A stretch of 23,239 nt of DNA from a virus (IMGVR_UViG_3300002231_001540:5229-28467); one strand, 5' to 3'; shown: positions 15,075-22,405, numbered from the stretch's first letter. Notes: generated from the letters alone by a model not told the origin. Numbers and translations are program-made.

Positions 15075-16802
15075 CTATAATTGTGTAGGTGGGACGGCAT
15101 ACCAGCCTCGTTTTGGTTGATGTACGGCTTCGATTTTCTTCAGGTGTCGTAATGCCCGCTCGACGGTTTTCTTGTTGAAGTCGTTACTTTCGGCTGCTTC
15201 GTTGATCTCTCGCGTCCGTGCCCGCTCACGACCGGAGAGCCAATCGATAAGCCATTCCGAGCATTTTTCGATCTGTGTCTCCATATCTCTGGCGGGTCCC
15301 TCGCCAATCAGCCGTATCGGCCCGGTGGCGGAATCTTCTTCATAGCGTACGATCATGGATATCTTCCTGGACCGTCGTCGTTTGGCCTGTATGATCTTCA
15401 TGGTGTTCGCGGTATCGCCTGGCATGGCGTACCATACGGTAGATGATTGTGTCCCATGCGCGGTGGAGCCGCGTATCATCTCAAGCGCGTCAATACGATA
15501 TGGGGCGGCTTTCTTCTTGTGGTGGACCAGCACGAACGTCAGGTCATAGAGATCCCGCAGCCTGAATATCTGGCTGTAGACGGCCCCGACATCGGAGGCG
15601 CTGTTTTCCTCAATCGGTCCGAACGTCTGCTGGATGGAATCGAACACGAGCACTTCGGGTTTATGGCGTTCTATCTCGACTTCGAGCCGTTGTATCGCAT
15701 CCTCGCCATATAGCGACATTCGTTGCCCGGACGCAGCGTGGAAGTTGCCATTCATGGCACCCAGGCGCACGAGTGTCATCCCGGTCGTATCCTCATCCAT
15801 CTCCTCGTCGTAATAGATAACGCGGTATGTACGTGGCGGCATAATCCCGCACCATTCCCGTTTCAATGACAGCGCGATGGCCAGGTCCATCGCCGTGGTG
15901 GATTTACCGATTCCGCCACCACCGGCAAATAATGCGATATCCTTTTCTGCGAGCCACCCTTCGAGTATCCACCGTGGCGGTCGTATCCCGTGTCTGCGGA
16001 TAGAATCTAAATCAAGGTATTGTACCGCGTTGGGGTCGTCTTCACGGGTCATCGGCCTGGTTTCCGACACGATTCCCTCGAGTTCCGCCATGTTTCCGCC
16101 ATGTTTATCTCGCCAATCGGTTAAGTCTTTGGCTGGCAGGTCGATCCACCGTATTTCGGGGCAGCGGTCGAAACAATCACGGACGATTCTACTCATAAGC
16201 GCCCTGCCGGGTTCGTCCTGGTCGGGAATCAATACGAGGCTGGCACCATTCAAGTCGGCAGCATACCCGGTCCGCCAGCTATTTGATCCATGTGGCGGTG
16301 TGGTGGCTGTGAGTCCCCATGCGCGGGCCGTTTCGACATCTTTCTCGCCCTCGACGATATAGACGAGTTGGCCGGCTTCTCGTGCGGCGATCACTTCCGG
16401 TAGTTGATAGAGCGGTTTGTCGATCCCCTTCGTGTCCTGTGACCAGCCACCACCCTCGATGGGCCTGCGGCAATAGAACCGTTTACCTGGACCCCGCACC
16501 TTTTCGTATAACAGGTTGCCGTCACGATCATGGTACGGATAATGTATCGCCGTTTCGTTTTGTTGGGGGGGTGATGTAATATCGGACCGGTCCAGGAATA
16601 GGTCGGCGGGCGCGAGGTGTAGCGCCTCGACGATATCGTCCGCACTGCATCCCGCATGGCAATTTATGAGTATCCGCCCGTCGGTTCCTGTACCGACAGA
16701 CAGCGATCGATGCTGGTCGCCGTGTGCGGGACATAGTGCGGTCCATCCGTCACCCGCCTGACGTACATCCTGTAATCGCGTGAGGAACTCATCGGTCGTC
16801 AA
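15075..16802 (-). CDS. Primase-helicase (CHC2-type zinc finger, TOPRIM, RecA-like helicase)
   Basis: A bifunctional replication protein of about 575 residues. The zinc motif is CPAHGD followed by INCHAGCSADDI. A TOPRIM core follows with VYIVEGEKDVETA and LVLIPDQDEPGR. The C-terminal half is a RecA-like, RepA/DnaB-type ATPase with Walker A FAGGGGIGKSTT (about 293-304), acidic YYDEEMDED, Walker B LVFDSIQQTFG and VLVHHKKK. The last 60 residues (REINEAAESNDFNKKTVERA) look like a winged helix. No in-frame ATG exists near the start. TTG 16802 is preferred because GAGGA lies eight bases upstream and the start overlaps the end of the preceding gene by 14 bases; the frame is open to TTG 16865. It probably primes and unwinds DNA at the phage fork. 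Confidence 0.88.
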   Translation of the reverse strand: MTTDEFLTRLQDVRQAGDGWTALCPAHGDQHRSLSVGTGTDGRILINCHAGCSADDIVEALHLAPADLFLDRSDITSPPQQNETAIHYPYHDRDGNLLYEKVRGPGKRFYCRRPIEGGGWSQDTKGIDKPLYQLPEVIAAREAGQLVYIVEGEKDVETARAWGLTATTPPHGSNSWRTGYAADLNGASLVLIPDQDEPGRALMSRIVRDCFDRCPEIRWIDLPAKDLTDWRDKHGGNMAELEGIVSETRPMTREDDPNAVQYLDLDSIRRHGIRPPRWILEGWLAEKDIALFAGGGGIGKSTTAMDLAIALSLKREWCGIMPPRTYRVIYYDEEMDEDTTGMTLVRLGAMNGNFHAASGQRMSLYGEDAIQRLEVEIERHKPEVLVFDSIQQTFGPIEENSASDVGAVYSQIFRLRDLYDLTFVLVHHKKKAAPYRIDALEMIRGSTAHGTQSSTVWYAMPGDTANTMKIIQAKRRRSRKISMIVRYEEDSATGPIRLIGEGPARDMETQIEKCSEWLIDWLSGRERARTREINEAAESNDFNKKTVERALRHLKKIEAVHQPKRGWYAVPPTQL

Positions 16803-17049
16803 TGTCGATATCCTCGTCAAATATCGGGTGACCACATTCGGCTTTGACCTCTTCGAGGATATCAAGCGCCAGTTTTATCTTTTTAATAATCCGCGCACGT
16901 CGATCGTCCAGTTCTTTATTGAGCGGTGTCAACAGGTCTGCAACGGCATCGACTTCTGCCTGACTCATCTGTCGTTTACCGCGTGCGATGTTACGATCTG
17001 CTTTACGCTGTGCGTCGGCCCATGCTCGCCTGTAATTCCTTCGTGTCAT
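16789..17049 (-). CDS. Small basic helical protein upstream of primase
   Basis: An 86-residue protein with a strongly basic N-terminus (TRRNYRRAWADAQRKADRN), a long helix (DDRRARIIKKIKLALDILEEV), and an acidic end (FDEDIDIDDR). It may bind nucleic acid or the primase, whose start lies within its last codons, so the two are probably made together. The start at 17049 has GAGGAGGT eight bases upstream. No family recognised. Its mRNA leader holds the terminator/attenuator-like structure described separately. Confidence 0.65.
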   Translation of the reverse strand: MTRRNYRRAWADAQRKADRNIARGKRQMSQAEVDAVADLLTPLNKELDDRRARIIKKIKLALDILEEVKAECGHPIFDEDIDIDDR

Positions 17050-17069
17050 TACTGCGCACCTCCTCTGAG

Positions 17070-17109
17070 AAAAATAAAATAGCCCACCCTGAAGCGCCCA
17101 GGATGAGCT
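17070..17109 (-). terminator. Intrinsic terminator-like hairpin
   Basis: In minus-strand RNA, the ten bases at 17109-17100 (AGCTCATCCT as DNA) pair completely, with two G-U pairs, with AGGGTGGGCT (17090-17081) across a nine-base loop. A T-rich tail ATTTTATTTTT (17080-17070) follows at once. This is the form of a Rho-independent terminator located after the helicase-methyltransferase genes and just before the SD of the 86-residue gene. Confidence 0.6.
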
Positions 17110-17213
17110 GATTATCGACGAGGATACCAGGCCCGAGCATAAGCCCAGGATGGGCTGTTAATTGTCTTCCGCTTGAAATAAAAATATCCTCGTTATCATA
17201 ATCAGCTCCACCC
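17105..17213 (-). ncRNA. Candidate attenuator/antiterminator leader RNA
   Basis: GAGCTGATTAT (17105-17115) and ACGAGGATA (17118-17126) are complementary to TATCCTCGT (17185-17193) and ATAATCAGCTC (17198-17208). This is 20 base pairs with one 2x4 internal loop, and two further G-C pairs lie beyond. Its loop holds a second copy of the terminator arm (17143-17156, differing at one of 14 positions), which can self-pair as AGCCCA/TGGGCT. The 3' arm of the long helix shares 17105-17109 with the terminator's 5' arm, so the two structures exclude each other. No known riboswitch class is recognised. A 71- to 78-codon frame crosses the region but the repeats are not in phase with it. Confidence 0.55.
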
Positions 17214-17250
17214 ACAAATCTACACCTTCTCCCCATCCGATGCAAGGAAT

Positions 17251-17475
17251 TTATAGTTCCTTTATCGCTTGTTTCGTGCGGCCCTGGTTCCATACGACGC
17301 GGTACTCACGGTCCGGGTGCAGGTCTTTGAGCCACCGCATTTCCATCGCCAGCCAGTCGTTTGCCCGGTACTCGAAGTTGTGTCCGCCGCCGCCATGTGC
17401 GGAGCAATATCGTTTATCGGGGTCAATCCATCGTGTCACGATCCCGCGTGGTTGGTTTTGATGTTGCCAGTTCAT
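17251..17475 (-). CDS. Small hypothetical protein coupled to helicase-methyltransferase
   Basis: A 74-residue protein whose ATG overlaps the stop of the upstream fusion gene as ATGA, so it is likely translated by coupling. It contains DPDKRYCSAHGGGGHNFEY, a His/Cys/Gly-rich turn, and WLAMEMRWLKDLHPDREYRVVW, a tryptophan-rich helix followed by a strand, then a basic C-terminus. No known family. An AAGGAA/TTCCTT hairpin spans its stop codon (17244-17262). It may be an accessory of the upstream enzyme or simply its operon partner. Confidence 0.6.
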   Translation of the reverse strand: MNWQHQNQPRGIVTRWIDPDKRYCSAHGGGGHNFEYRANDWLAMEMRWLKDLHPDREYRVVWNQGRTKQAIKEL

Positions 17476-19751
17476 TTGGTTACCTCCATATCAAATAGTG
17501 TCGGTGTCGTTGATTGAGTCTCAATGGTTCTCAAGTTTTTTAATGCTTCTTGATAGTATGACTTTTTCAACTCGATACCGAGGAACCGCCTGCCTAATGC
17601 AATTGCCATATATCCGGTAGAACCGATCCCCATAAATGGATCGAGAATTAGTTCTTTCGGGTTGCTCCACAGCTTGATGCATCTTTCGATTGTCCCGAGT
17701 TGCAATGGGCAGATGTGTTTTTCGTCATCTTTATCGCGCGCCTTGCTGTACTGCAGGGTTTCTGTCTCTCGTATCCCGAACCATATCCCGTGTGCCCAAT
17801 TAATCCAGGTTTCATTGTCCAATTCATTATTGGCAACTGGTGTGATCGGAACTGCGTTATCGCCCGGCTTTTTGAATATCAAAATCTGGTCAATGAGTGC
17901 AGGTCTGGATGCAGCGCTATCTTTACGGATTTGAACAAAGAGTAGCGCCTTGCTTTTCACCCGTATCGCCTGCGCCTGTGGATTCTTTTGTATAAATGCA
18001 CGCCCGGAAAAGATCCAGCCTTCCTGCTCATGTGCCCGGATTACTTCACCCGGAAAGTCGCGAACTCCGATATACCCATCACGAACGGCCATCGCGGGGA
18101 TATCGCTTACATGAACAGCGGATATCCGTCCTGGTTTTGTCGCTCGTAGGACGCCCTGAACAATAAATTTATAATGCTTAAAAAACTCCGACCAATCTCG
18201 ACAGTTTCCGAGATCGCGCTCACTTTCTGTATAAGTAAACAGGTCTGCAAAAGGTGGAGAATAAACCGATAAATCTATACTGTCGTTATCTATTCTCATG
18301 AGTTCTTCGCACGAGTCCCCTCTTGTTGCCTCCCAAGATCCGCCTTGTTCAACAATCCTCTCTGTAGACTCAATCCTATTTTTCTTCCCCATCAATTCCT
18401 CCTTTTGATAGATTGATGCGTGTTCAATAAGCCCTCTTCGCAGTCGCTTCGCCATTGCATCTTTACGCATTATATTCTGATAAATCTCTATTTCAAGATT
18501 AGATGAAATTACATATACATTAACGGGTCTATCTTGACCAAACCTCCATTGCCGCCGGATACATTGATACCATGATTCCCAGGAGTCATTAAGCCCAAAG
18601 AACATCATGTTGCTCGCATTCTGGAAGTTCATTCCAAAGCCACCAATCCGGGGTTTTGTAACCAAAATCCTAAATCTTCCATCTTGGAAATCTTCAAATG
18701 TTTTTGCCTTATGATCTGGTGAATCAGATCCTCGTACTTCCCTGGCATTGCCGTCTAATGTCTTCATTATGTTTTTTGCCTCGGAATCCAACCCAACCCA
18801 AATAATCCACTGACGGTTACTTAATACAAGGACTTTGTTCAAGGCAGCGAGGCGCGCATCCAATGTTTTCCTGCGGACGTTTGCACGATCAGATATACCA
18901 GATAGTTTTGTAAAAAACAATTGACCGACTGGGACATAATCTACGTTAACAAACATCGGTTTAATATTGAGTGGCGGCAAATCAAAACCATCATCACCAT
19001 ATCCTAAGTCGGAAGGCCGCATAAGACACATTGCCCAATTAGAAAGCCAACGGAAAAATGGCTTTTCTGCTGGATGTTTTAGTCGCCATTCCTGACCGCC
19101 ATTATTAGACCCCTTCTTGCGCCATGCCTTACCATTTTCATCAATAAATGTATGCTCTTTATTCGCGTTGATAAAAAACATAGCCTGCATCTCAGTTGCC
19201 TTACAGATTCCCAAAAACTCAGCATGGTTCCCCAACTCTATTAAATCGTTTGGAGCTGGCGTAGCAGTACAACAAAGCCGGTATTTTGTATCTGAAAACA
19301 TCTTAATGAGTTTTTGTTTTGTTTTCCCCCCGATCGCTTTCAATATCGATGATTCGTCTAAAACAACCGATCGAAAGGCTTCAGGTGTAAAGTTGTTTAT
19401 CATCTCATAGTTTGTGATGTTTATCCCAGGCCTTACTCCATCTTGTCCCCGGCAATAATTAACAGATAAACCCAGAAGCGAAGATCCCATTCGAACTGTT
19501 TGACGAGCAACGCTCAGGGGCGCAATAATTAAAGATGTCCCCCCCAACAACCTCGACCATTCTAACTGCATTAAGGTTTTTCCTAATCCAGTATCAGCGA
19601 AGATGGCCGACCGCCCCATTTTTGCTGCCCAGATGACAATATCTCTTTGAAAATCAAATAGTCGATTGTCAACATCTCTGCAGTCTATGTCAATGCCTCG
19701 ACCAACTACCGTCATCTTTTTTGACTTCAAAAACTCGCCATAATCTGGCAT
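17472..19751 (-). CDS. SNF2-like helicase/translocase fused to DNA methyltransferase
   Basis: A 759-residue two-part enzyme. The N-terminal half is a superfamily 2 SNF2-like motor: LFDFQRDIVIWA, Walker A ADTGLGKT (52-59), DESS in place of DEAH (132-135), CTATPAPNDL (161-170), and motif VI QCIRRQWRFGQDRPV (396-410). The C-terminal part from about 470 is an amino-methyltransferase of the N4/N6 type: SVYSPPFADLF (motif IV, 495-505) precedes the SAM-binding LILDPFMGIGSTGYMAIALG (701-720), the beta-class order. SPPF hints at N4-cytosine but N6-adenine is not excluded. GGAGG precedes ATG 19751. The DNA is clearly more AT-rich than neighbouring genes, suggesting recent acquisition. No nuclease domain is seen, so self-protection from host restriction is more likely than restriction. 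Confidence 0.88.
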   Translation of the reverse strand: MPDYGEFLKSKKMTVVGRGIDIDCRDVDNRLFDFQRDIVIWAAKMGRSAIFADTGLGKTLMQLEWSRLLGGTSLIIAPLSVARQTVRMGSSLLGLSVNYCRGQDGVRPGINITNYEMINNFTPEAFRSVVLDESSILKAIGGKTKQKLIKMFSDTKYRLCCTATPAPNDLIELGNHAEFLGICKATEMQAMFFINANKEHTFIDENGKAWRKKGSNNGGQEWRLKHPAEKPFFRWLSNWAMCLMRPSDLGYGDDGFDLPPLNIKPMFVNVDYVPVGQLFFTKLSGISDRANVRRKTLDARLAALNKVLVLSNRQWIIWVGLDSEAKNIMKTLDGNAREVRGSDSPDHKAKTFEDFQDGRFRILVTKPRIGGFGMNFQNASNMMFFGLNDSWESWYQCIRRQWRFGQDRPVNVYVISSNLEIEIYQNIMRKDAMAKRLRRGLIEHASIYQKEELMGKKNRIESTERIVEQGGSWEATRGDSCEELMRIDNDSIDLSVYSPPFADLFTYTESERDLGNCRDWSEFFKHYKFIVQGVLRATKPGRISAVHVSDIPAMAVRDGYIGVRDFPGEVIRAHEQEGWIFSGRAFIQKNPQAQAIRVKSKALLFVQIRKDSAASRPALIDQILIFKKPGDNAVPITPVANNELDNETWINWAHGIWFGIRETETLQYSKARDKDDEKHICPLQLGTIERCIKLWSNPKELILDPFMGIGSTGYMAIALGRRFLGIELKKSYYQEALKNLRTIETQSTTPTLFDMEVTK

Positions 19752-19752
19752 C

Positions 19753-19875
19753 TCATCTCCTCCACAGTTTCGACACGATCACGCGCCCGATCAGTTTATT
19801 GACGAGCCGGTTGAATATCCGCCCTGTCGTCAATGCGCGGATATCACGGAATATGCGGGCGATACGGTAGATCAC
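19753..19875 (-). CDS. Very small basic protein
   Basis: A 40-residue frame from GTG 19875: (M)IYRIARIFRDIRALTTG, then RIFNRLVNKLIGRVIVSKLW and RR. GGAGGAG lies eight bases upstream. It fills the space between two genes, ends one base before the helicase start, and its last codons carry the helicase SD. The regular spacing of Arg/Lys and hydrophobic residues suggests an amphipathic helix. Function unknown. GC content resembles the main genome rather than the AT-rich gene that follows. Confidence 0.55.
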   Translation of the reverse strand: MIYRIARIFRDIRALTTGRIFNRLVNKLIGRVIVSKLWRR

Positions 19876-19878
19876 GAA

Positions 19879-20076
19879 TCACACTCCTCCGCCTCTGCCA
19901 CTGTTAATCTCAATCACCTTCACAGTGCCAATCGTATCTCCAATATCACCATTGTCGTGTAACAGCAGGTTGTCGCCCCGCAAGATGCCATTATAGAACC
20001 AATCCACCGCATCTTTTTCATCTCCGTGCATTGTTTCTGCGTCGTAATCCAACTCTATCGTCAATTGTAACTTCAT
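19879..20076 (-). CDS. Small acidic hypothetical protein
   Basis: A 65-residue protein: MKLQLTIELDYDAE, DEKDAVDWFYNGIL, GDNLLLHDNGDIGDTIGTV, KVIEINSGRGGGV. The beta-alpha-beta-beta pattern and acidity suggest a compact small domain. ATG 20076 overlaps the preceding stop by one base (TGATG), with AAGGAGG four bases upstream; an earlier GTG at 20079 is less well spaced. No family recognised. Confidence 0.65.
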   Translation of the reverse strand: MKLQLTIELDYDAETMHGDEKDAVDWFYNGILRGDNLLLHDNGDIGDTIGTVKVIEINSGRGGGV

Positions 20077-20372
20077 CACTCCTCCTTGTTGGTTTCATCA
20101 TAATCGGCCTCTTCCGGTTCAATATCCCTTGGCTTGAGTTTGCTGTAATGATTCCCACATAATCTTTTATACCCATCTTTTGTGGGTGTCCCGCAGGTTG
20201 CAGGTTTATCGCATCCCGGCACATTACACATATTTTCAAACCGTCCAATCTCTTTACATCCGGGACAACCCGATATTGTCATGTTGTCATCAAATGGATT
20301 TGGCGCGGTCAACAACTCTTTTGTTTCACAAACCCAACCGCATTCAGTGCATCTCCATAGCAACTCACTCAT
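20076..20372 (-). CDS. Zinc-binding protein with several CxxC motifs
   Basis: A 98-residue protein starting MSELLWRCTECGWVCETKEL. Metal-binding pairs are CTECGWVC, CPGCKEIG, CNVPGCDKPATC and LCGNHYSK, and the C-terminus is acidic. The overall layout resembles small zinc-ribbon proteins common in phage early regions, whose function is generally unknown. The start is ATG 20372, supported by AAGGAGG at ideal distance. The frame remains open further upstream only because the GC-rich leader has few stops; that part (to 20582) has no coding character. A 16-base block containing SD and start is repeated exactly before the next gene (20073-20088 and 20369-20384). Confidence 0.78.
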   Translation of the reverse strand: MSELLWRCTECGWVCETKELLTAPNPFDDNMTISGCPGCKEIGRFENMCNVPGCDKPATCGTPTKDGYKRLCGNHYSKLKPRDIEPEEADYDETNKEE

Positions 20373-20395
20373 CACTCCTCCTTGTCGATGTTGTC

Positions 20396-20641
20396 GGGCG
20401 GCGTGCCAGTGATTAAGCCCTAAGTTCGTTCCGGCGGCTTCGGTTCCCTCGAAAGGTACTGAGCAAGCCATCAACGCCGCCCTGTCATCTGTTCGCCTTG
20501 TGGGGCCGCCAGGCAGGTCCGCGCTGCCTCGCCCTATCTCCGCCCCGGCGCACCGGGCGTTCCCAGTACGCGACGGCCCCATTGGTTGTCCCCCGCGCCC
20601 GCTTCACAGAGACTGCCAGGTGCCTGATCCATGAGCGCGGG
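20396..20641 (-). ncRNA. GC-rich candidate structured RNA
   Basis: About 250 bases upstream of the zinc-protein SD are much more GC-rich than the surroundings and hold nested complementary arms. CCCGCGC 20592-20598 pairs with 20635-20641 (7 bp). GGGGCCG 20502-20508 pairs with 20574-20580 (7 bp) and encloses two hairpins, 20511-20516/20524-20529 (AGGCAG/CTGCCT) and 20541-20548/20553-20559, making a three-way junction. GGGCGGCGT 20396-20404 pairs with ACGCCGCCC 20474-20482 (9 bp). A competing helix pairs 20433-20438 with 20476-20481. The 9-bp helix ends 12 bases before the zinc-gene SD. No known RNA class is recognised. A 60-codon frame starting at 20667 crosses part of it without an SD. Confidence 0.45.
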
Positions 20642-20658
20642 AGTGTTGAGTCAACACT
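20642..20658. repeat. 17-base perfect palindrome, operator-like
   Basis: AGTGTTGA and TCAACACT flank a single central G, a perfect eight-base inverted repeat. It lies at the border between the SSB-like gene and the GC-rich region. The length and symmetry suit a dimeric DNA-binding protein; in RNA it could not close a normal hairpin without losing central pairs. Confidence 0.5.
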
Positions 20659-20666
20659 AACGGACA

Positions 20667-21065
20667 TCAAAAGGGCAATGGTTCATCTTTTGGCGATGAC
20701 GCATCGCTTTTCTTCACGTCACGCAATGTCTTCTCGATCTCCAACACTCGCTTTTTTGTCGGCGTGGCATTAAGCACAATCTGCGCCCGGAGCCGCCCGT
20801 TCCATTCCTCGACCAGGATGGGGATCTCCTTACCTTTCAACAGATCGGGCCTGTCGATCAAATCCGATAGCGGCTGTTCATCCACCTTGAACCCGCAGGT
20901 TTTGAGGCACGCACGCGCGATCCCGGCGGCTGCTTCCGTGAGCCAGATCAGGACATCGATCTCGTCGTTTCCGACCGTACAGGTCAACCGGACCGCTTCC
21001 TTGCCCGCTATCTGCGCCAGTGTATTCGACTGGATCACCGCCTGATATTGTCCGACATCAATCAT
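20667..21065 (-). CDS. Single-stranded DNA-binding-like protein
   Basis: A 132-residue protein ending KSDASSPKDEPLPF, the acidic tail plus Pro-Phe tip typical of bacterial and phage SSB proteins, which recruits partners. The body includes IQSNTLAQIAGKEAVRLTC, a CLKTCGFKV segment and EIPILVEEWNGRLRAQIVL, compatible with a small beta-barrel, though a classic OB-fold signature is not obvious. It follows the Sak4-like gene with an eight-base overlap and has GGAGG eight bases before ATG 21065. Sak4-type recombinases are known to work with SSB, so this pairing supports the call. Another accessory protein with an SSB-like tail is the alternative. Confidence 0.65.
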   Translation of the reverse strand: MIDVGQYQAVIQSNTLAQIAGKEAVRLTCTVGNDEIDVLIWLTEAAAGIARACLKTCGFKVDEQPLSDLIDRPDLLKGKEIPILVEEWNGRLRAQIVLNATPTKKRVLEIEKTLRDVKKSDASSPKDEPLPF

Positions 21066-22110
21066 CGTTGTTGCCTCCGTTCGCTATAATGTCCTTGATT
21101 ACCACGAGCCCGTCACGTAACCGTTCGGAACTCATCGACTCGACAGCCGTCCATGATCGTGTCCCGAACGCGGCTTCTATCGCCTCGACCTTCGATTTTT
21201 TCTCGTCTGCTTTCTGGCCCGGCCATTTACGCATCAACTCACCCTGTATTTCCTCACATAATATCACCCGTTGCTTGCGTTCGTGATGCCATTCGGAATC
21301 GCCTTCATCCGTGATCCCGGCATCGGTCTTGACCGCTGTATCCACCGGCGCGCTGGTGCCCGGTATCAGACATTCGATATGCGGCAGGAAGAACTCGAAT
21401 GTCGGGTTATCGCATTGTGCGCCGTCGATTGCCGCGAACCGATCTCCGATCACGGTAGCACGATGAACGATCTCGGTCTTATCACCCAACTTCTGCACAC
21501 GCTCCATCTCCACGAGCAGTGACGGCTCAAACCCAAACTCGCCCTCGGTCTTCATCTTGACCCCGGTCTTTACCAGGTCACGACCGGACCCGTCATCGCG
21601 TTCCTGGAAGTCCCATTCATAACCCGCACGGCCACAGATGATGACGTGTACGGGCGAGTTCAAGTACCATTCCGTCCAGGGTGCCCACCTGTTTTTGATA
21701 GCGGCCCAATCCTGAAATTCGAGCCGTGTCCGTGGTGCACGGCCCTTCGCCCTCAATACATCGTTCGTGCCCTTGAGATGTGCCTCACAGAGTTCGCGCC
21801 ACGGGTGCGTGATCGAATCCACCATGAATATCGATACACCCGCTTCTTCCGCCTCTTTTGCTGCGCTTAACAGATCATCAAACGCACGTGAGCGGATACC
21901 CAGCAGTTCACCACCGCCATGACGCGCAATGATGGGTGCGACATATACCGACCCGCCCTCAGTGTCGAACATGGCGATAGGGCCTTTAAGGTCCATGTGT
22001 TCTTTCAGACCACAGGCAAGTAGTGCAGCTGTGTAGGTCTTACCGGATTTGGGGAACCCGAGAAACCCTGCCTTCAGGTATCCGGTTCCGGTGCCGAGTT
22101 GTTCTAACAT
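21058..22110 (-). CDS. Sak4-like RecA-fold ATPase, probable recombinase
   Basis: A 350-residue protein with Walker A FLGFPKSGKTYTAALLACG (about 16-34), then IAMFDTEGG, Walker B SIFMVDSITHPWRE (Asp at 98) and VHVIICGRAGYEW, as in phage AAA_24/Sak4 proteins. These are short RecA/Rad51-like ATPases used for single-strand annealing during phage recombination. A C-terminal region of about 100 residues (DEGDSEWHHERKQRV and on) adds a charged helical segment not found in the smallest Sak4 proteins. ATG 22110 is chosen because AAAGGAGG lies seven bases upstream; the frame is open to 22200 but that part overlaps the preceding gene. SSB-like and RuvC-like genes complete a recombination set. Confidence 0.8.
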   Translation of the reverse strand: MLEQLGTGTGYLKAGFLGFPKSGKTYTAALLACGLKEHMDLKGPIAMFDTEGGSVYVAPIIARHGGGELLGIRSRAFDDLLSAAKEAEEAGVSIFMVDSITHPWRELCEAHLKGTNDVLRAKGRAPRTRLEFQDWAAIKNRWAPWTEWYLNSPVHVIICGRAGYEWDFQERDDGSGRDLVKTGVKMKTEGEFGFEPSLLVEMERVQKLGDKTEIVHRATVIGDRFAAIDGAQCDNPTFEFFLPHIECLIPGTSAPVDTAVKTDAGITDEGDSEWHHERKQRVILCEEIQGELMRKWPGQKADEKKSKVEAIEAAFGTRSWTAVESMSSERLRDGLVVIKDIIANGGNNDD

Positions 22111-22159
22111 GGTGCTGCCTCCTTTCGCCACACCCGTCATGGACATGGCCGATAAAGGT

Positions 22160-22405
22160 TTACCCACCGAAATAATACCGATAGAAATGATACAGCGCAT
22201 AGACGAGACAGAGGATCATCATCGCAGGGAAGATATAACGGTCAATCACCCGCTCCGATTTCGTTCGACGATCCTCGAGCCGGTCGAGTTCTTCTTTCAT
22301 CAGGTTCCGGGTCGGCGCGTATTCTGCGTCGATATCCCGGAAATCACGTTGCTTCAATCGATCGATCATCTCACGGTTGCGCTGGAAAGTATCGAAGTTT
22401 CTCAT
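22160..22405 (-). CDS. Small single-pass membrane protein
   Basis: An 81-residue protein. Residues 1-54 are highly charged (RNFDTFQRNREMIDRLKQR, EELDRLEDRRTKSER) and helical. Residues about 56-76 (YIFPAMMILCLVYALYHFY) form one membrane segment near the C-terminus, followed by RYYFGG. This tail-anchored layout with a large cytoplasmic helix does not fit a typical multi-pass holin, and the early position argues against lysis. ATG 22405 has AGGAGA eight bases upstream. Function unknown. Confidence 0.65.
   Translation of the reverse strand: MRNFDTFQRNREMIDRLKQRDFRDIDAEYAPTRNLMKEELDRLEDRRTKSERVIDRYIFPAMMILCLVYALYHFYRYYFGG

Noticed and set aside
17003-17236. A frame of 71-78 codons crossing the attenuator-like region on the minus strand
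   Set aside because: The starts have a poor SD (ATG 17236) or a modest one (GTG 17215). The direct repeats in the DNA fall in different codon phases, and the inverted repeats explain the sequence better as RNA. It also overlaps the next gene by 47 bases.
20373-20582. N-terminal extension of the zinc-binding protein
   Set aside because: The frame is open only because the DNA is GC-rich. ATG 20372 has an ideal SD and begins at the conserved part.
20592-20641. tRNA-like element because of a 7-bp terminal stem
   Set aside because: The enclosed length is far too short, with no anticodon arm or T-loop sequence.
20485-20667. A 60-codon Arg-rich frame starting with a TGATG overlap after the SSB-like gene
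   Set aside because: It has no SD, its composition is what random GC-rich DNA would give, and it runs through well-paired helices. The overlap is suggestive, so it is not fully excluded.
22160-22405. Holin
   Set aside because: It has one C-terminal membrane segment only, lies in the early region and has no endolysin neighbour.
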